Assembly: GCA_011317545.1 (NCBI GenBank)
Contig: WUJK01000002.1
Location: 620,001 to 684,000, forward strand
DNA: 64,000 nt
Source of the DNA: Coniella vitis
Taxonomy: Eukaryota > Ascomycota > Sordariomycetes > Diaporthales > Schizoparmaceae
Direction of reading: 5' to 3'
Shown here: piece after piece, positions 23,310 to 35,370 of the stretch
How positions within the stretch are numbered: the stretch's first letter is position 1
Layout: the number at the start of each line of letters is the position of its first letter
Program-made: the position numbers and the translations under genes
The notes under the pieces: model-generated
Database searches by the model: none
The model's input: the letters and a program-made list of their open reading frames with translations, nothing else
Told to the model about the DNA's origin: nothing

Positions 23310-24866
23310 AGTGTAGCTGTTCGAAAGGATTGATGAATGGTACTGTATGGCCGTATATGAGAAGAGTTAGCTACCATTTCAAACAAGTCAAGTTGGGAAA
23401 GAAGGGAATATGCCAAGCTTTATACCAAGCGATGGGATATAATCGCAGGCTTATGTCAGCGTCTGTACGACGTGGACACTACACTCTACGCACATCCAGC
23501 CGATAGCAGTCGACAAGGAGACATGCCTTGAAAAGCATGCATTTGAAGACTATGTTATAGAACATGATTCCAACCTCAGCCTGCTCTTCCTTTCATGGCC
23601 CACCGTGCCCAGATGAGAGCAGACTGAGTGTCACGAGGCAATGGAGTCAACCCACACCGCACATTCTTTCTTTTTTTCTTTTTCTTTTTTTCTGAATTGG
23701 TTGGTTGGTTGGTTTGTCCTGCGTCGTCTAGCCTAGCAATCAGTCCGTCAGCTGGTCTGTCTCATCCGTAGCTACCAACACTTATAGAAAGAAGACCTTC
23801 CACCTTCTTGAATCTTGAGTATTCGTCGTCAGTTTTGACCCTCCGTGAAGCCAACGTCAGGACCAATGAGAAACTCGGTTAAATCATCTATGAGCGAGGG
23901 GGGGGGGGGGAAGGAAAGAAAACCAAGATAACCAGAGACCAGGAAAAAGAAGAAAAAAAACCCGACGACAAACAAGCACAATCAAAAACGCGCGGCTTCA
24001 GATCGATTAACCAGTAAGTGACCACGAAAAGACCCTTGCCCATCACCACCGATTCCCTCCTCCTCTCCTTCGAAAAAAAAAAAAAAAACGAACCATCAAT
24101 GAGGCTGAAGTTGACTTGATCACCAGTTAGTTGGTTCCTATCTTCCCCTTTCTCATTCTTCCACGCTGCCAACTTGGGCGTATATACTCAAAATCAACCA
24201 TACTTTCCATCCTTTTTGGGGCATCACACAACACAGACTACACACCACGAGGAAACGCACACACGCTCGCATGATGTGCATAGACAAAGCACACAAACTC
24301 CCTGCCGCCAGTCCAACCTACCAGTCCATGCATGATTGGAGTGCACAGCCTTGAGACTTGATCCTGACGGTCTATAATCCCTCATTTCGAGATACACACA
24401 CACACTCGCTCTCTCTCTCTCTCTCTGTGTATGTGTGTGCCTCAACTATTGTTGCAACTTTACTCATGTTATTTTTACAACAAGAATCATTCCATCCATC
24501 CATCCATCATATCATATCATATCAAACCCAGCACCTACATGTGTTCCGATTTCTTGCCCACTGCGTCTCCAACGTGAATTAATTCCAAAAGTCACAAGAA
24601 ACTTGGTGGATTTGATTGATATGCCCATAATTTGATAATTGCCTCCAAGATAGCTTCCACATTTCGACCTTATTTTCTGCATCTTTTTATTTGTACCCAC
24701 ACAGCAAATTGCTTGCGTATTGATGAATGCTACCATCATACTTTTCCTCCAAACATTTCCCATCCGGCATGACTGTATCTAATCGAGTTCCAAGAATATA
24801 TATCACATATAGTACAACAAACTCTATAGCAAGCAAGTAAGTAGCAAGTAGCAATCTTTGCTTTAA
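23310..24866. other. Intergenic between P450 promoter and telobox gene 3' end
   Basis: No gene is recognised. It contains CT-rich tracts (23667-23692), a TTGG tetranucleotide run (23699-23714), a G-run near 23898-23910, a poly-A run near 24073-24088, a CT/GT microsatellite region (24408-24440) and ATCC repeats near 24490-24508. Confidence 0.5.
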
Positions 24867-25932
24867 TCAAGCAGAGTCAATGGCCGCTCGGAGGGCATTG
24901 GCTAAGAGCTCATCTTCATTGCTCTCTTTGATTTCCACAGGTTTCGCTTGCTCCTCTGGCGGCGCCGGGGCCGGGGCCGGGGCCGATGCTGGAATTGGGG
25001 CTGCGGCGAGAGTAGAGGAAGGATTGGCCACCACAGGCGTTGGCGCAGGAATAGTAGTGGGCTTTGCAGCGGCTGCTGTTGGTGGCGCGGCTGCAGGTTG
25101 TTGTTGAGGCTGTTGGTGATGTTGGTGTTGTGGTTGTGGGTGTGGGTGTGCTTGCGTATGTCCTTGTGCGGTTGCGTGTGGCGTTGGTACTGGCATAGGA
25201 TGTCCTGCTGAAGCTGGAGGAGCTGTCGGCACCGGTTTATTTGCCACGGGTTGCATTCCAGGCTGTGGAGCCGGTCTCGAATGCTGCGGATGCGGTGGCT
25301 GTTGTTGTAGTTGTGGCTGCTGCTGCTGTTGTTGTTGTAAAGGTTTCGGCGATGCACCGCTTGCAGCCGTCGATGGTGACCAATGAGGAGCGGGCATGAT
25401 TGTAGGTACGCCCTTTGCCGCCGCGGGATTTGACCCTGGTGACGGAACTGACGAAGCAGGCGGTATGGATGCGGGTCGAGGTGGGATGGTGTGCGTTGCT
25501 GAGGGAGGCCGAACGCCAGCAGCAGCAGGTGCTTGGCCAACAGACGCTGGAGGCCGCGATTGAGCAGTTGGTGGTGTTGCTGAAGACGGCATGCTGCTCC
25601 TTGGCGGAATAGATGAGGCTGGAGCCGCTGCCATTGGCCGTTGAGTTTGTTGGTAGGAGGTGGGAGTTTGCTGAGCCGGTTGTTGTACCGGCCGCTGTTG
25701 ATATTGCGGGGTGGGTTTGGGAGCGCCGGCTTGTTGTAGTGGTCGTTGGTAAGAGGGCGCAGGCGCTATAGGCTGATGCTGGGACTGCTGAGGGGCCAAA
25801 GGCCTGGCCGCTGTGGATTGAGGAACTGTAGCTGTTGTGTGACTGACACCACTCACTACCTGTTGCGGCTGCTGCGATCGCTGTTGCTGATATGCTTGGT
25901 GGGTCTGGTAAGTCTGTTGGTGCTGGGTTGGT

Positions 25933-25971
<39 letters not shown>

Positions 25972-28509
25972 GGATGGTGTGGCACGTTGCTTGCGCCTAC
26001 TGGCGTGGAAGGACTTGGACCTGGCGTTGCTGAACCTGGCCGAGATGTCCCGTTCATGGCCATACCATGAGCCAAAGACCCCGTGCTACTGGCCGTGCCA
26101 TTCATGTAACTTGTTGCATAAGCAGTGGACGTGCCTCCAGTCTGCACGCGGGCCTGCTCCTCAGCCTCTTTCCGAGCGGCTTGACTCGGCGCCCGCGTCT
26201 TGAGCTCGCCAGTGACGCACTGCAGGTAGTAGGGCATCTCGGAATTTGTCTTGAGAAAGAACAATTTCAGATTTCGGGCCTTATCCTTGAGCTGCACTTG
26301 GGTTCGATCCTTGAGAATGTCCGAAATAGTACCGTTCTGACCAAAGAGTTGGAGGATCTGGCTCCAGTGTGGCCCCTTAACCATATCAAGGCCTGCCATA
26401 AGGGCCTTCTCCTCTTCTGGTGTCCACGGCCTCCGCGTCGAGTGAAGACCCTCCCTACGGGCGTGCGCAGATGACTTTGCAACAGCTGCTTGGCGAGCCC
26501 GCTCGTAGAGGACCGAGGTTGGCAAGCTCTGGCTTGGCGGAAGCGTTGTGCTCTCGGGAATCGCCGATCCGTACGAATACCCATCATAGCCGGTGAGCTT
26601 TTCGGTGATGAGGGATGCGAGGCCGGCACTATCATAGCCAGCATCAGTGCCCGTACGTCTTACTTGGCCCGGAAATGCGCCAGAATACTGCGATTGAACA
26701 GCATCCATAAGCATCAAATCCTCCTCGCCGGCTTCGTTGGGTACTTCGAATCCGTGGCTCTCAGCGTAGTCAAGTATAGAATCAAAATTGGACCGAATAA
26801 AGGCACTAAGATTGTCGAGAAATGATGCGAATTGGTACTTGGCCTCGAGTGCCTCTGTTTGCGTTGTTAGGCTTTGCTGTCAAAAAAAGAAAATCCTCAT
26901 TGTAAAACAATTGTACTTACTCCTCTTTTCCTTGTCGTGCCCAATAGCCTTCAACAAATTGCGCCTATCCGTATATGGTTTGACGAATTCTTCTCCCGAC
27001 ATTGTAAGATTAGACTCTCTCCAATACCCCTTAAGCTTCTCCTCGAGATCCAACGGGAAAAACTTGTCCATGAGACTGTTGCGGGTGGACTCTTTGTCTT
27101 CCATGACATTGGCATATGCGAGAAAGCTCTGGGTTTTCTGGTCGAGGTACAGCGCCGAGATATCTTCTGTGATCATGCCATTTTCAGGGATCATGATCTT
27201 AAGGAAGTTGTCGTGGGCGGTCGCCATGGTGGGCCCTCCTGGACCGTAAAAGCTTGCACACATGCTGGCCAGGTTGGCCATCTGGATTGTCTCGCGGTCG
27301 CCTGGGTCGTGAATATCTAGGTCATCGGCGCTGAGGAAAGCAGTGGCGTCCGTAAAGAGCTTTAGGACAGCCATAAAAGTTTGCCGCAACGCCGAATAGA
27401 CTTTGCCGCCCTCTGTTCGGACATCTCGAATTTGTCGATCTGTGACCTCTGAAGGCTGCTGAAAGAGTGCTAATAGTATTTGTACAGACTATGGATCATG
27501 TCAGCGCATGGTTCTTAGGCCGCAAACTCTTGATTGGTTTGACTTACGAGACTGCCCAGCATTGGCAACCCCATGGCCCGCGAGAAATATGTCGGATTTT
27601 CAATGAATTTCATCTTTTCCAGTCGTCTTCGCGGTGGTGGGAGCGGTATGGAGGGCATGGTATCCATTGCGCTGTCTTCTGTTGCAGCGTTCGCGTCGTT
27701 GGTGTCGGGCTCGACCGAACCAAGAACGCTTGAGAGTTGAGCTCCAAGATCCCAAGCCAGCAAGCTTGCACCCTCTACCTCATTGTCGTCGCGGCCATTG
27801 AGTTCTGGGGTTCCATTGATTGGCTCCTCTCCGACATGCTCCACCTTTTGCCTCTTTTCGGCAGTGCCCTCCTCGCTCGCCTCTGGCGTCCTTGACCGCT
27901 TCGTTGGGGGGACATCGGATAGCGGGGAGATGGCAGGCGTAGGGACAGATCCCGAGAAGATGGATGCAAGGATAGATGACGCCACGGCTGCCGTGCCAGT
28001 GCCTGCTGGATGCGGAGTGGGTGCGTTGCCAGAGGAGGGCGGCGGAACAGTGGCAGTTTTAGAAGCAGGAATGGAGATTGAGAGAGGCTGGCTTTGACCA
28101 GCAGCGGTAGTGGCCGGCTTGGGCGTCTCCTTGACAGGCTCCTGTCCTTCTTCTGTCTTGACCTGGGTCGCAGGTGTTGTTGTAGATGCCTCGGCTGAGG
28201 GCGCGGCCTCTGGGAGTTGGCTGGGGCCCGGCTTGGGTGAGACAGCATTGGGCTGCTCCTGCGGATGCGCTTCGGTCTTGATTGGCGCAGGGGAAGCTTC
28301 TTTGGGACTGCTTGGCTCATCCTTGGGGGTTCCTTGAGCACAGCACAGGTTAGCTGACTTGGACAGGAACACGCCATGGAGGGGCTGCACAGTATGCGAC
28401 AGCGTACAGGAAGCGCAGTCCTTTGGAGAATGAGATGGGAGAACGTACCGCTTGTCGTTTCGGCCACTACGGCTGGCGCCGGCGACGCAGTCTGTGGAGC
28501 GTCCGCCAT
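24867..28509 (-). CDS. TRFH- and Myb/telobox-domain protein (Tbf1/Taz1-like telomere repeat-binding factor)
   Basis: Four minus-strand exons (28449-28509, 27548-28332, 26921-27488, 24867-26854) give 1133 residues with all phases consistent. The first 250 residues are Pro/Thr/Ala-rich and disordered. Residues about 260-500 match the TRF-homology dimerisation domain of fungal Tbf1/Taz1 proteins (SALRQTFMAVLKLF, ENGMITEDISALYLDQKT, LLKAIGHDKEKR). From residue 612 comes a Myb-type domain (RRPWTPEEEKALMAGL) whose third helix, VQLKDKARNL, is a variant of the telobox VDLKDKWRNL. The last 430 residues are Gln/Pro/Ala-rich. In yeasts this family binds TTAGGG-type repeats at telomeres, subtelomeres and promoters. 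The tail carries a polyQ run encoded by an almost pure trinucleotide tract. Whether it is the Tbf1 or the Taz1 counterpart needs a tree. Confidence 0.88.
25935..25970. repeat. Coding CTG/CAG trinucleotide repeat, about 12 units
   Basis: On the plus strand it is an uninterrupted run of CTG; on the coding strand it encodes the central glutamine run of the telobox protein. The lack of synonymous CAA interruptions suggests recent expansion or contraction. Confidence 0.85.
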
Positions 28510-31500
28510 CTCGTTGCAATGAATAAATTCATCCAGAGAATGCACAGAGGCGGCCGCAGGCGGGTTCGAGGTGGAAGGGCGTGGCAAGCGGACTGCGCGC
28601 TGGGCCGTGTTATCCCAGAGTCGCGAGATGATGGGCTGGGCGGCAGAAAATCATCGTGCCCAGGAATTGTTGACGGAGACGAAAAAGAATCTCCACAGAA
28701 ATACTGACCACTTGCCGGATTTGGAGGAAGCAGATCCGATTACATAAGCCGGCGTCCAAGCAGGATTTGCACACTACCACATACGCATGCTGCAAGACGG
28801 CGCACGCAATCTGTCCAGACATAAAGGTGAACCTATGATTTATTACTTTGTGGAATCATAACGACATACTCGCATGGAACTATACTGTTTTCTGGCGGCT
28901 ATTGAGTAGGCTTCGCAGAGCAATAGCATCTCGTTTGAGACGAGCAGCAACAGTACTGCAGGTTGCCATAGCTACAAACACGCCCACAAAGCATATTTTA
29001 ATTCAAAAGAGCGTGGAGTGAGAATGCACAGAGGTCGGGTGTGGATGGCTCCTTACTTCTTGTGCGCCATCCTCGAGTATGGAAGAGTAACTCGAGTAAT
29101 GGTCTGGGAGCAGCAATGCCCTCAAGCATCCTAGATGAGGCTACTGTACTATTATGCACTGAGAGCAACAGTGCGATGCAGTGCACGTGAATACTAACAA
29201 CCAGACACCATCGAACGGAGTGCGGTTCGAGTGTGTAAAAGCAGGCGAGTGCAACTCTCTACATACTGTGCGCACGAAACGGTACCTGCTCGACTGGCTG
29301 CAGTACCTTGGACCACATCAGCGGTACTTGACTGCCAGCAATTTGACCAAGTCACCTGCGCCCGGTAGCATAAAATTGTTTGGACCATCCAGCAGAAACG
29401 CTCAGCTACATGTAGTCACCCCGACCGAGCGGCAGGACGCAGTAGCCAGAATCCGGGGTGCATGGACCGAATCATACCAGAAAAGTAGGAGCTGCCATGC
29501 CAGCTTAGTGGCCGCATTCCCAAGCTGCCGGGTTGCGCTGGCCTGGCGGGGGGGGGGGTGGTGGTGGTGGTGGGAGATGCCAGTTCGATACTGATAAAAG
29601 TAAAACTTCCTGCGGAACCGTCCCAACCAGTAGTCTCAATCTTCAGGCTTGGGGATGCCTCCAAGGTCCCTGAGTATTACCGGGCACAAGGAATCAGTAA
29701 ACCGCCCCGCCCCGCCCCCATGCTCGGTGTGGGGTGTAGAAGGTGGTGTACGCAAGTCTTTGATTTGTCGTCTCCGACACAATAGAAGGCGGATGGAGGA
29801 AGGATCGCTTACCATGTACAATGAATCGTCAGCGGTGGGCCTGGATTAACCAAGTGAGTGTAATAACAAAGAGTTTGCGAATTGTCGGATCCGCAGGTGC
29901 TGCGCTGCGGCTCCCTGTGGGTTGCGATTGCCATGTTCCACAGAGAGTGGACAGCGGCTCTGGGCAGTCTTTGAAAACCCCGGTATGGGATATACTATAT
30001 AGGAGCGAGAAGAAATGATTGCAAGTACTTGCTCCTCGCTGGGTATTATCCCGAGAGAGGAGTAGTGTCGATATCCTGTGCTATGCTACGTAGGTACATC
30101 GCGGCCCTAGAATCTTTGGGGTGGCAGCTTGTACCTAGTATCTTTCCTTCATTACTATGATTAGCACACGGCAATCTGTCACAGCAAAACCCGGCATCCT
30201 TGTCGACGTTGGGGTAGGCTGGGCGGGGTTTCACTGCCCAGTAAATGCGGGGTGCAAGCGTCAAACCAGCAGACGGGCTGGATTGTATGAGCTTCGTATC
30301 GGATTGTACCTTTTCGAGTTCGGATCAATCAAAGCTGTACAGGGCTATGTGCATAGCACAATCTGTTGTTGGTGCTGATTATTATTGCTATACCATGCAT
30401 CACATGCACTGTGGCAACCTCAATCGAAACAGTACTATGTAACTGCAGCTAGGCCTGCGCGCAGCGGAGATGCAACCGTGGCGATCAAAGAGACGGCTGT
30501 GCGCGCGGGGTTAACAACAACGACGAGATCCTCACCACAATGCACTAACGCCGAACAATCTTCGCCCCGTTACCCGTTGACCCTGCAGGGCTGCCCCACG
30601 AAATCCACCCTCAGAGGACACATAGTATTCAATAGCAGAAATGATCCTCGGTTCAAAGGACAGCGGCTTCTGTCTGTTTTCCACAAAGTGTGCCACCGAT
30701 ACTCCCAAGGCCTCGGTCAATAAGTCGGCTGTCTGTACTAACTCGATAATGTGGTTAGTAATAACCTAAGACAACAAAGGTGCTACCATGCAGCAGCATC
30801 CGCTCTAAGCCGTCGGGAAGCGTCCGTCGTCAAATGCCCACCAAGACAGCCGTGTGGCAGGTTCATAGCTGCGTGGAACTTAAGGTTTGTAATTTGCATT
30901 GATTGCCTGTCCTGTGCCAGCCATTCGTCTACATAGTATAGTACATAGTACAACCCAAAAGGTGTCCATCCCACCTCGGCGGCAGCCAGACGGGCCAATA
31001 TTTGGTGACAGCGCTAGGGTCAAGCGGATCCGAACACTACGCCCTGGAGACCATCATTCCCCAGGTCAACTGCTTCAGGGTTGCGGCAGAGCGGGGGAAA
31101 GGGTAGCTCCTGCCCTCCCTAGTCCCCTCGAAAGCGTCCAGGTACGTCCATGGATCCTTACTATGTACATGCCTAGGCAGTACCACAGCAGCAGCAACTG
31201 TGCTATGCACCCGTTCACGTAGACTTCAGCCAAACACTCTGGGCTTGGCTTGCCCCGGAACCCCGCTCGCGATGATGCTGGCCTTCCCCGTGACAGCTCC
31301 TCCTTTCTCCATGGGCCAGCCATCCTCGCCACAGCACGAGCTGGCCGTTTGTCGTGCTATTTGATAAACCAGCCGTTCGGCCTGCCTTTAGTCCATCTTT
31401 CCCTTCTTCTCTTCTCTTCAACTTCGACCTCAATCCTTCTAATTGATACCCATCTTCGACCTACCTCGCTACTTTCTACGGCAGTCCCCCCAAGCACAAT

Positions 31501-31584
31501 ACGAATCACCCCAACAACACCGGGCGGCCTACCACCGACATAATCAACTCATCACCTACTGCCACATCTGCCACATCTGCCAAA
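28510..31584. other. Divergent intergenic region (3.1 kb)
   Basis: It separates the telobox gene (-) from the aldehyde dehydrogenase gene (+). No recognised gene is present. It has a G-run and GGT tract near 29548-29573, many GTAC-containing words and several CATAGTA heptamers (30433, 30621, 30932, 30944, 31159). The last 200 bp are CT-rich and then CCACATCTG-repetitive, consistent with the dehydrogenase promoter and leader. Confidence 0.5.
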
Positions 31585-33205
31585 ATGAGTCTGACAGTAG
31601 AGCTCCACACGCCAATCACTGGCACCTACAAGCAACCCATTGGCTTGTAAGCTTGTCCCTTTGCTTCTTCTATCATCTCTGCTTCATCCCACCAATGCAA
31701 GACTAACACGGGCTTTCTTCCACACCGCAGGTTCATCAACGGCAAGTGGGTCGAAGGCGTCGACAAGCAGAAGTTCGAGGTCATCAACCCCACAACCGAA
31801 CAAGTCATCACCTCCGTCTGCGAGGGTACAGAGAAGGACGTCGATCTCGCTGTCGAGGCTGCCCGCAAGGCCTTTGATGGTGAGTGGAGAAAGACTTCAG
31901 CCAACAAGAGGAGTCGCCTGCTGCTCAAGCTCGCCGACCTGCTCGAGGCCAACACCGACCTGCTCGCCGCTGTCGAGTCCCTGGACAATGGCAAGTCCAT
32001 CAACATGGCCCGTGGTGACGTGGGCTCCGTCGTCAACTGCATACGGTACTACGGCGGTTGGGCCGACAAGATTGAGGGCAAAACCCACGACATTGACCCA
32101 GACATGTTCCACTACTCGATACCAGAGCCGGTAAGTCAACTTTGGGCGGTGATGGTCATTCACAGCGAAATACTGACAATCGCATCAGCTTGGTGTCTGT
32201 GGCCAAATCATTCCCTGGAACTTCCCTCTGCTCATGTGGGCATGGAAGATTGGCCCTGCCCTGGCCACCGGCAACACCGTCATCATGAAGACTGCCGAGC
32301 AGACCCCCCTCTCTGCCCTGGTCGCTACTCAGTTCATTGAGCAGGCCGGCTTCCCTGCCGGTGTCTACAACCTGATTTCTGGCTTCGGCAAGACGGCCGG
32401 TGCAGCCATCGCGTCCCACATGGATATTGACAAGGTTGCCTTTACTGGCTCGACGGCCATTGGCCGCCAAATCATGAAGGCCGCTGCCTCGTCCAACCTC
32501 AAGAAGGTGACGCTGGAGCTGGGCGGCAAGTCGCCCAACATTGTCTTTGATGACGCCGATATCGAGGACGCTATCCACTGGGTCAACTTTGGCATCTACT
32601 ACAACCACGGCCAATGCTGCTGTGCCGGTTCGCGTATCTTTGTGCAAGAGGGCATCTACGACAAGTTCATTGAGGCTTTCAAGAAGCGCGCCCAGGAGAA
32701 CAAGGTCGGCGACCCCTTCCACGAGGACACCTTCCAGGGCCCCCAGGTCAGCCAACTGCAGTACGACCGCATCATGGGCTACATCCAGGCCGGCAAGGAC
32801 GAGGGTGCCACAGTCGAGACGGGTGGTGAGCGCCACGGCGACAAGGGCTACTTTATCCAGCCAACCATCTTCAGCAATGTCACACCCAAGATGAAGATTG
32901 CGCAAGAAGAGATCTTTGGACCTGTGTGCACCATTTCCAAGTTCAAGACGGCCGAGGACGTTATTGAGGCTGCGCACGACACAACGTACGGCCTGGCTGC
33001 TGCCATCCACACAAAGGATCTCAACACAGCCATTCGGGTGAGCAACTCGCTCAAGGCTGGTACTGTCTGGGTCAACTCGTACAACCTGATCCACCACCAG
33101 ATACCGTTTGGAGGCTACAAGCAGTCTGGCATTGGCCGTGAGCTTGGCGAGGCTGCACTGGCAAACTATACACAGAACAAGGCTGTCCACATCAAGCTGG
33201 CATGA
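31585..33205 (+). CDS. Aldehyde dehydrogenase (NAD(P)+), fungal AldA type
   Basis: Three exons (31585-31646, 31731-32130, 32189-33205) give 492 residues, normal for the family. The start gives MSLTVELHTPITGTYKQPIG, and intron 1 joins Leu to FINGKWVEG. The cofactor-binding and catalytic features are all present: the IIPWNFPLLMWAWKIGPAL segment, the TGS motif in AFTGSTAIGR, the general base Glu264 in LELGGKSPN and the catalytic Cys298 in NHGQCCCAGSR, 34 residues later as in mammalian ALDH2. C-terminal IFGPVCTISKF and GGYKQSGIGRELG complete the fold. It oxidises acetaldehyde and other aldehydes to acids, most likely in the cytosol; no mitochondrial presequence is apparent. This is the well-conserved fungal housekeeping or ethanol-utilisation enzyme; I see no regulator next to it. 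Confidence 0.96.
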
Positions 33206-34468
33206 GAAGGAGAATAATTTGAAATGCTAATGGAATTCTGAGAGATATGATGGAATGAAATGTACTTTATATATCAGGCTTATGTGTTTTGACATGGATA
33301 TGTCGGAGAGGTGGAAGCAAGATTGCCAATCGGACTGGTCTCAGCAACAGACCAAAGTATCAAAGCCGGGCTGGTGCCGGGCGCGAGAAAGTCAAAGAAA
33401 AAAAAAAATCACGCAACCCGTCGAAGTTCAGGTACTTTCGGGGCCTCATAGTGAACAGAGAAATGAAGCAAACTTTGAACATCTCTCATTTCCTGGTTTT
33501 ACGAAGGTTAAGCGGCGTGATAGGTACCGAGGTTCTTGAGCCCTTTTTGTACAGTCTGGCGATGCGTAAGTGACCAGCAATACCAGCCGCCGCGAATGTG
33601 ATACAATTTCTTTGTGGGAAAGGTGGAGTTTCCTGATGACAAGGGCATTCATATCTTTTCTCTTTCTTTTTCTTGAAGGAAGGCATCTATCCGCCGGTTC
33701 GGACCCAAGGCTCTGGGACTGATGAGTATTTCTTTTGCTTCCAAGGGTCTGCCTGGTAGATGTGGCACTGCAGGGATAAGAAATTTACAGGATTAGACCT
33801 CCAACCCCGCCCAGTCCCAGCCCGACCAATGAGCTCCCACCTCTCCCGATTCCACTGTAGCTCGGTCGATTCGGTCAGGTAACCCGGTTGTCGCAACGCG
33901 ACGACGCGACGTGGGGGGGAGAAGGGACAAGCCGAAACTCTCACCTTTCACAACAACAACAACAACAACAACCACCACGAACGAACGAAATAATCATCAG
34001 CTAGCTCAACCCCCAAAGATCGACCTTGGCATTGATGAGACGAACCACCACCACCAACACCGCCTTTGTTTTGTAACTTTCTGCCAGTCTCAGCATTACA
34101 GAAGGGCGACTTTTGTTCAGATCAATGCGACTATTGATTTGATATAGCACTAGGTCTGCTTTTGCTTTTGCTTTTTTTTCCTAAAGAAAAAAAGAAAAGA
34201 GGCTGCACATCGAACATATAGGCGCGCATTTGTTTCGAAACGTAGTGGGTAACTGGTGCGAGAGAGCCAACGGCATAAGGAGGAAGGGTGACAGAATCGG
34301 AGGAGGACAGAAGAGGCCTCTTCCAACAAAGAAGAAGGAACGGAAACGCACAACATACACCACAACAACAAGAATAATTTCTTTGGAAAAAAAATCCAAG
34401 CTGGAAGAGAGGACGGGGGGAAAAACAAACCAAAAAGGGAAACAAGAGGACTACCACAAAAGCAAAAG
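33206..34468. other. Intergenic between aldehyde dehydrogenase and Dad1
   Basis: No gene is recognised. A (CAA)n microsatellite sits at 33950-33972. The last 250 bp are A-rich and purine-rich, probably the leader of the Dad1 gene. Confidence 0.5.
33950..33972. repeat. (CAA)n microsatellite
   Basis: About seven and a half CAA units in non-coding DNA upstream of the Dad1 gene. Confidence 0.8.
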
Positions 34469-35370
34469 ATGGCGTCGCCAACGTCACCTACACCCCTCTC
34501 GTCACGAAGAAGTGAATTCGAGCGGCAGCGGAGTGAACTCGTTCGGGAAATAGCAGAGGTATGTTCTTTAGTGTCTTGTTTCTTTTTTCTTTTCCCCTAT
34601 CCTCTCCTCTTTAATCCCCAGCCCCCCCCCCCCCCCTTCCCCTTCTCGGACCCTTCCTACACTTGCCCTCGGCTCCAATTCAAACCAAGCAACCAAAGCA
34701 TGAACTAACGAATCGAAACCTTTGCTCCGCGCCCCCTCACAAAATATAGAGCTTCGAACACGTCCTCGCAAACATCAACAAACTCAACCGCAACCTCGAA
34801 GCAGTCATCACAGTCGGCAATGAATTCTCCTCTGTCGAGGCGTTGTGGAGTACCTTTGAGACGGTCATGGGCCAGGAAGCCGCGGCACCGAATCCTGCAG
34901 CTGGCAATGCTGCTGCTGCTGGTGGTGATGCCCCTACAGGTGGTCAGGGGGGTGGGAAAGCAGATGTGGATCTCTTAGATGCAGACGCCACTCTGGACGA
35001 TACCAATACTCCCACCGGCGCCGGCGCCGCCACTACCGCCGCCGATACAAACAACAAAGCACAACCTAAGGCCAAGGAACAAGATATTAACAAGGACAGA
35101 AACAAAGGAAACGATGACGAGGAGGAGGAGCAGGAAAAGAACACCAAAACCACCCCGAGAAACAAACCCAGAACCTCTTCCAGACGCAACATTAAAGAAC
35201 CTACCGATAAACAGAGAAGACAAAGCACGCAGAGAAGGACACGGCGCAGCGCCGGCGTACAAGACGAGCGAAACGAGCAACAGCATGACGATGAGCCTCC
35301 GAGGAGGTACCAAGCGGCTGTGCTTGAGGATACGACCGAGATGGAGGATATTGAGATGGGTGGGATGTGA
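34469..35370 (+). CDS. DAD1: DASH/DAM complex subunit Dad1 with long charged C-terminal extension
   Basis: Two exons (34469-34558, 34750-35370) give 236 residues. The conserved Dad1 core spans residues about 14-75: SEFERQRSELVREIAE, then NINKLNRNLEAVITVGNEF and VEALWSTFETVM. Dad1 is a small coiled-coil subunit of the ten-member DASH ring that couples kinetochores to microtubule plus ends in fungi. Usual Dad1 proteins are about 90-130 residues. Here roughly 160 further residues follow, first Gly/Ala-rich, then an acidic DDEEEEQEK stretch, then Arg/Lys-rich sequence, ending in MEDIEMGGM. The frame stays open to a TGA with no splice pair that would obviously remove the tail, so I take it as real but unconfirmed. 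A nuclear kinetochore location is expected. Confidence 0.9.

Noticed and set aside
32156..33190. 344-codon minus-strand frame
   Set aside because: Antisense to the aldehyde dehydrogenase exon, with the valine/leucine-rich composition typical of such shadows.
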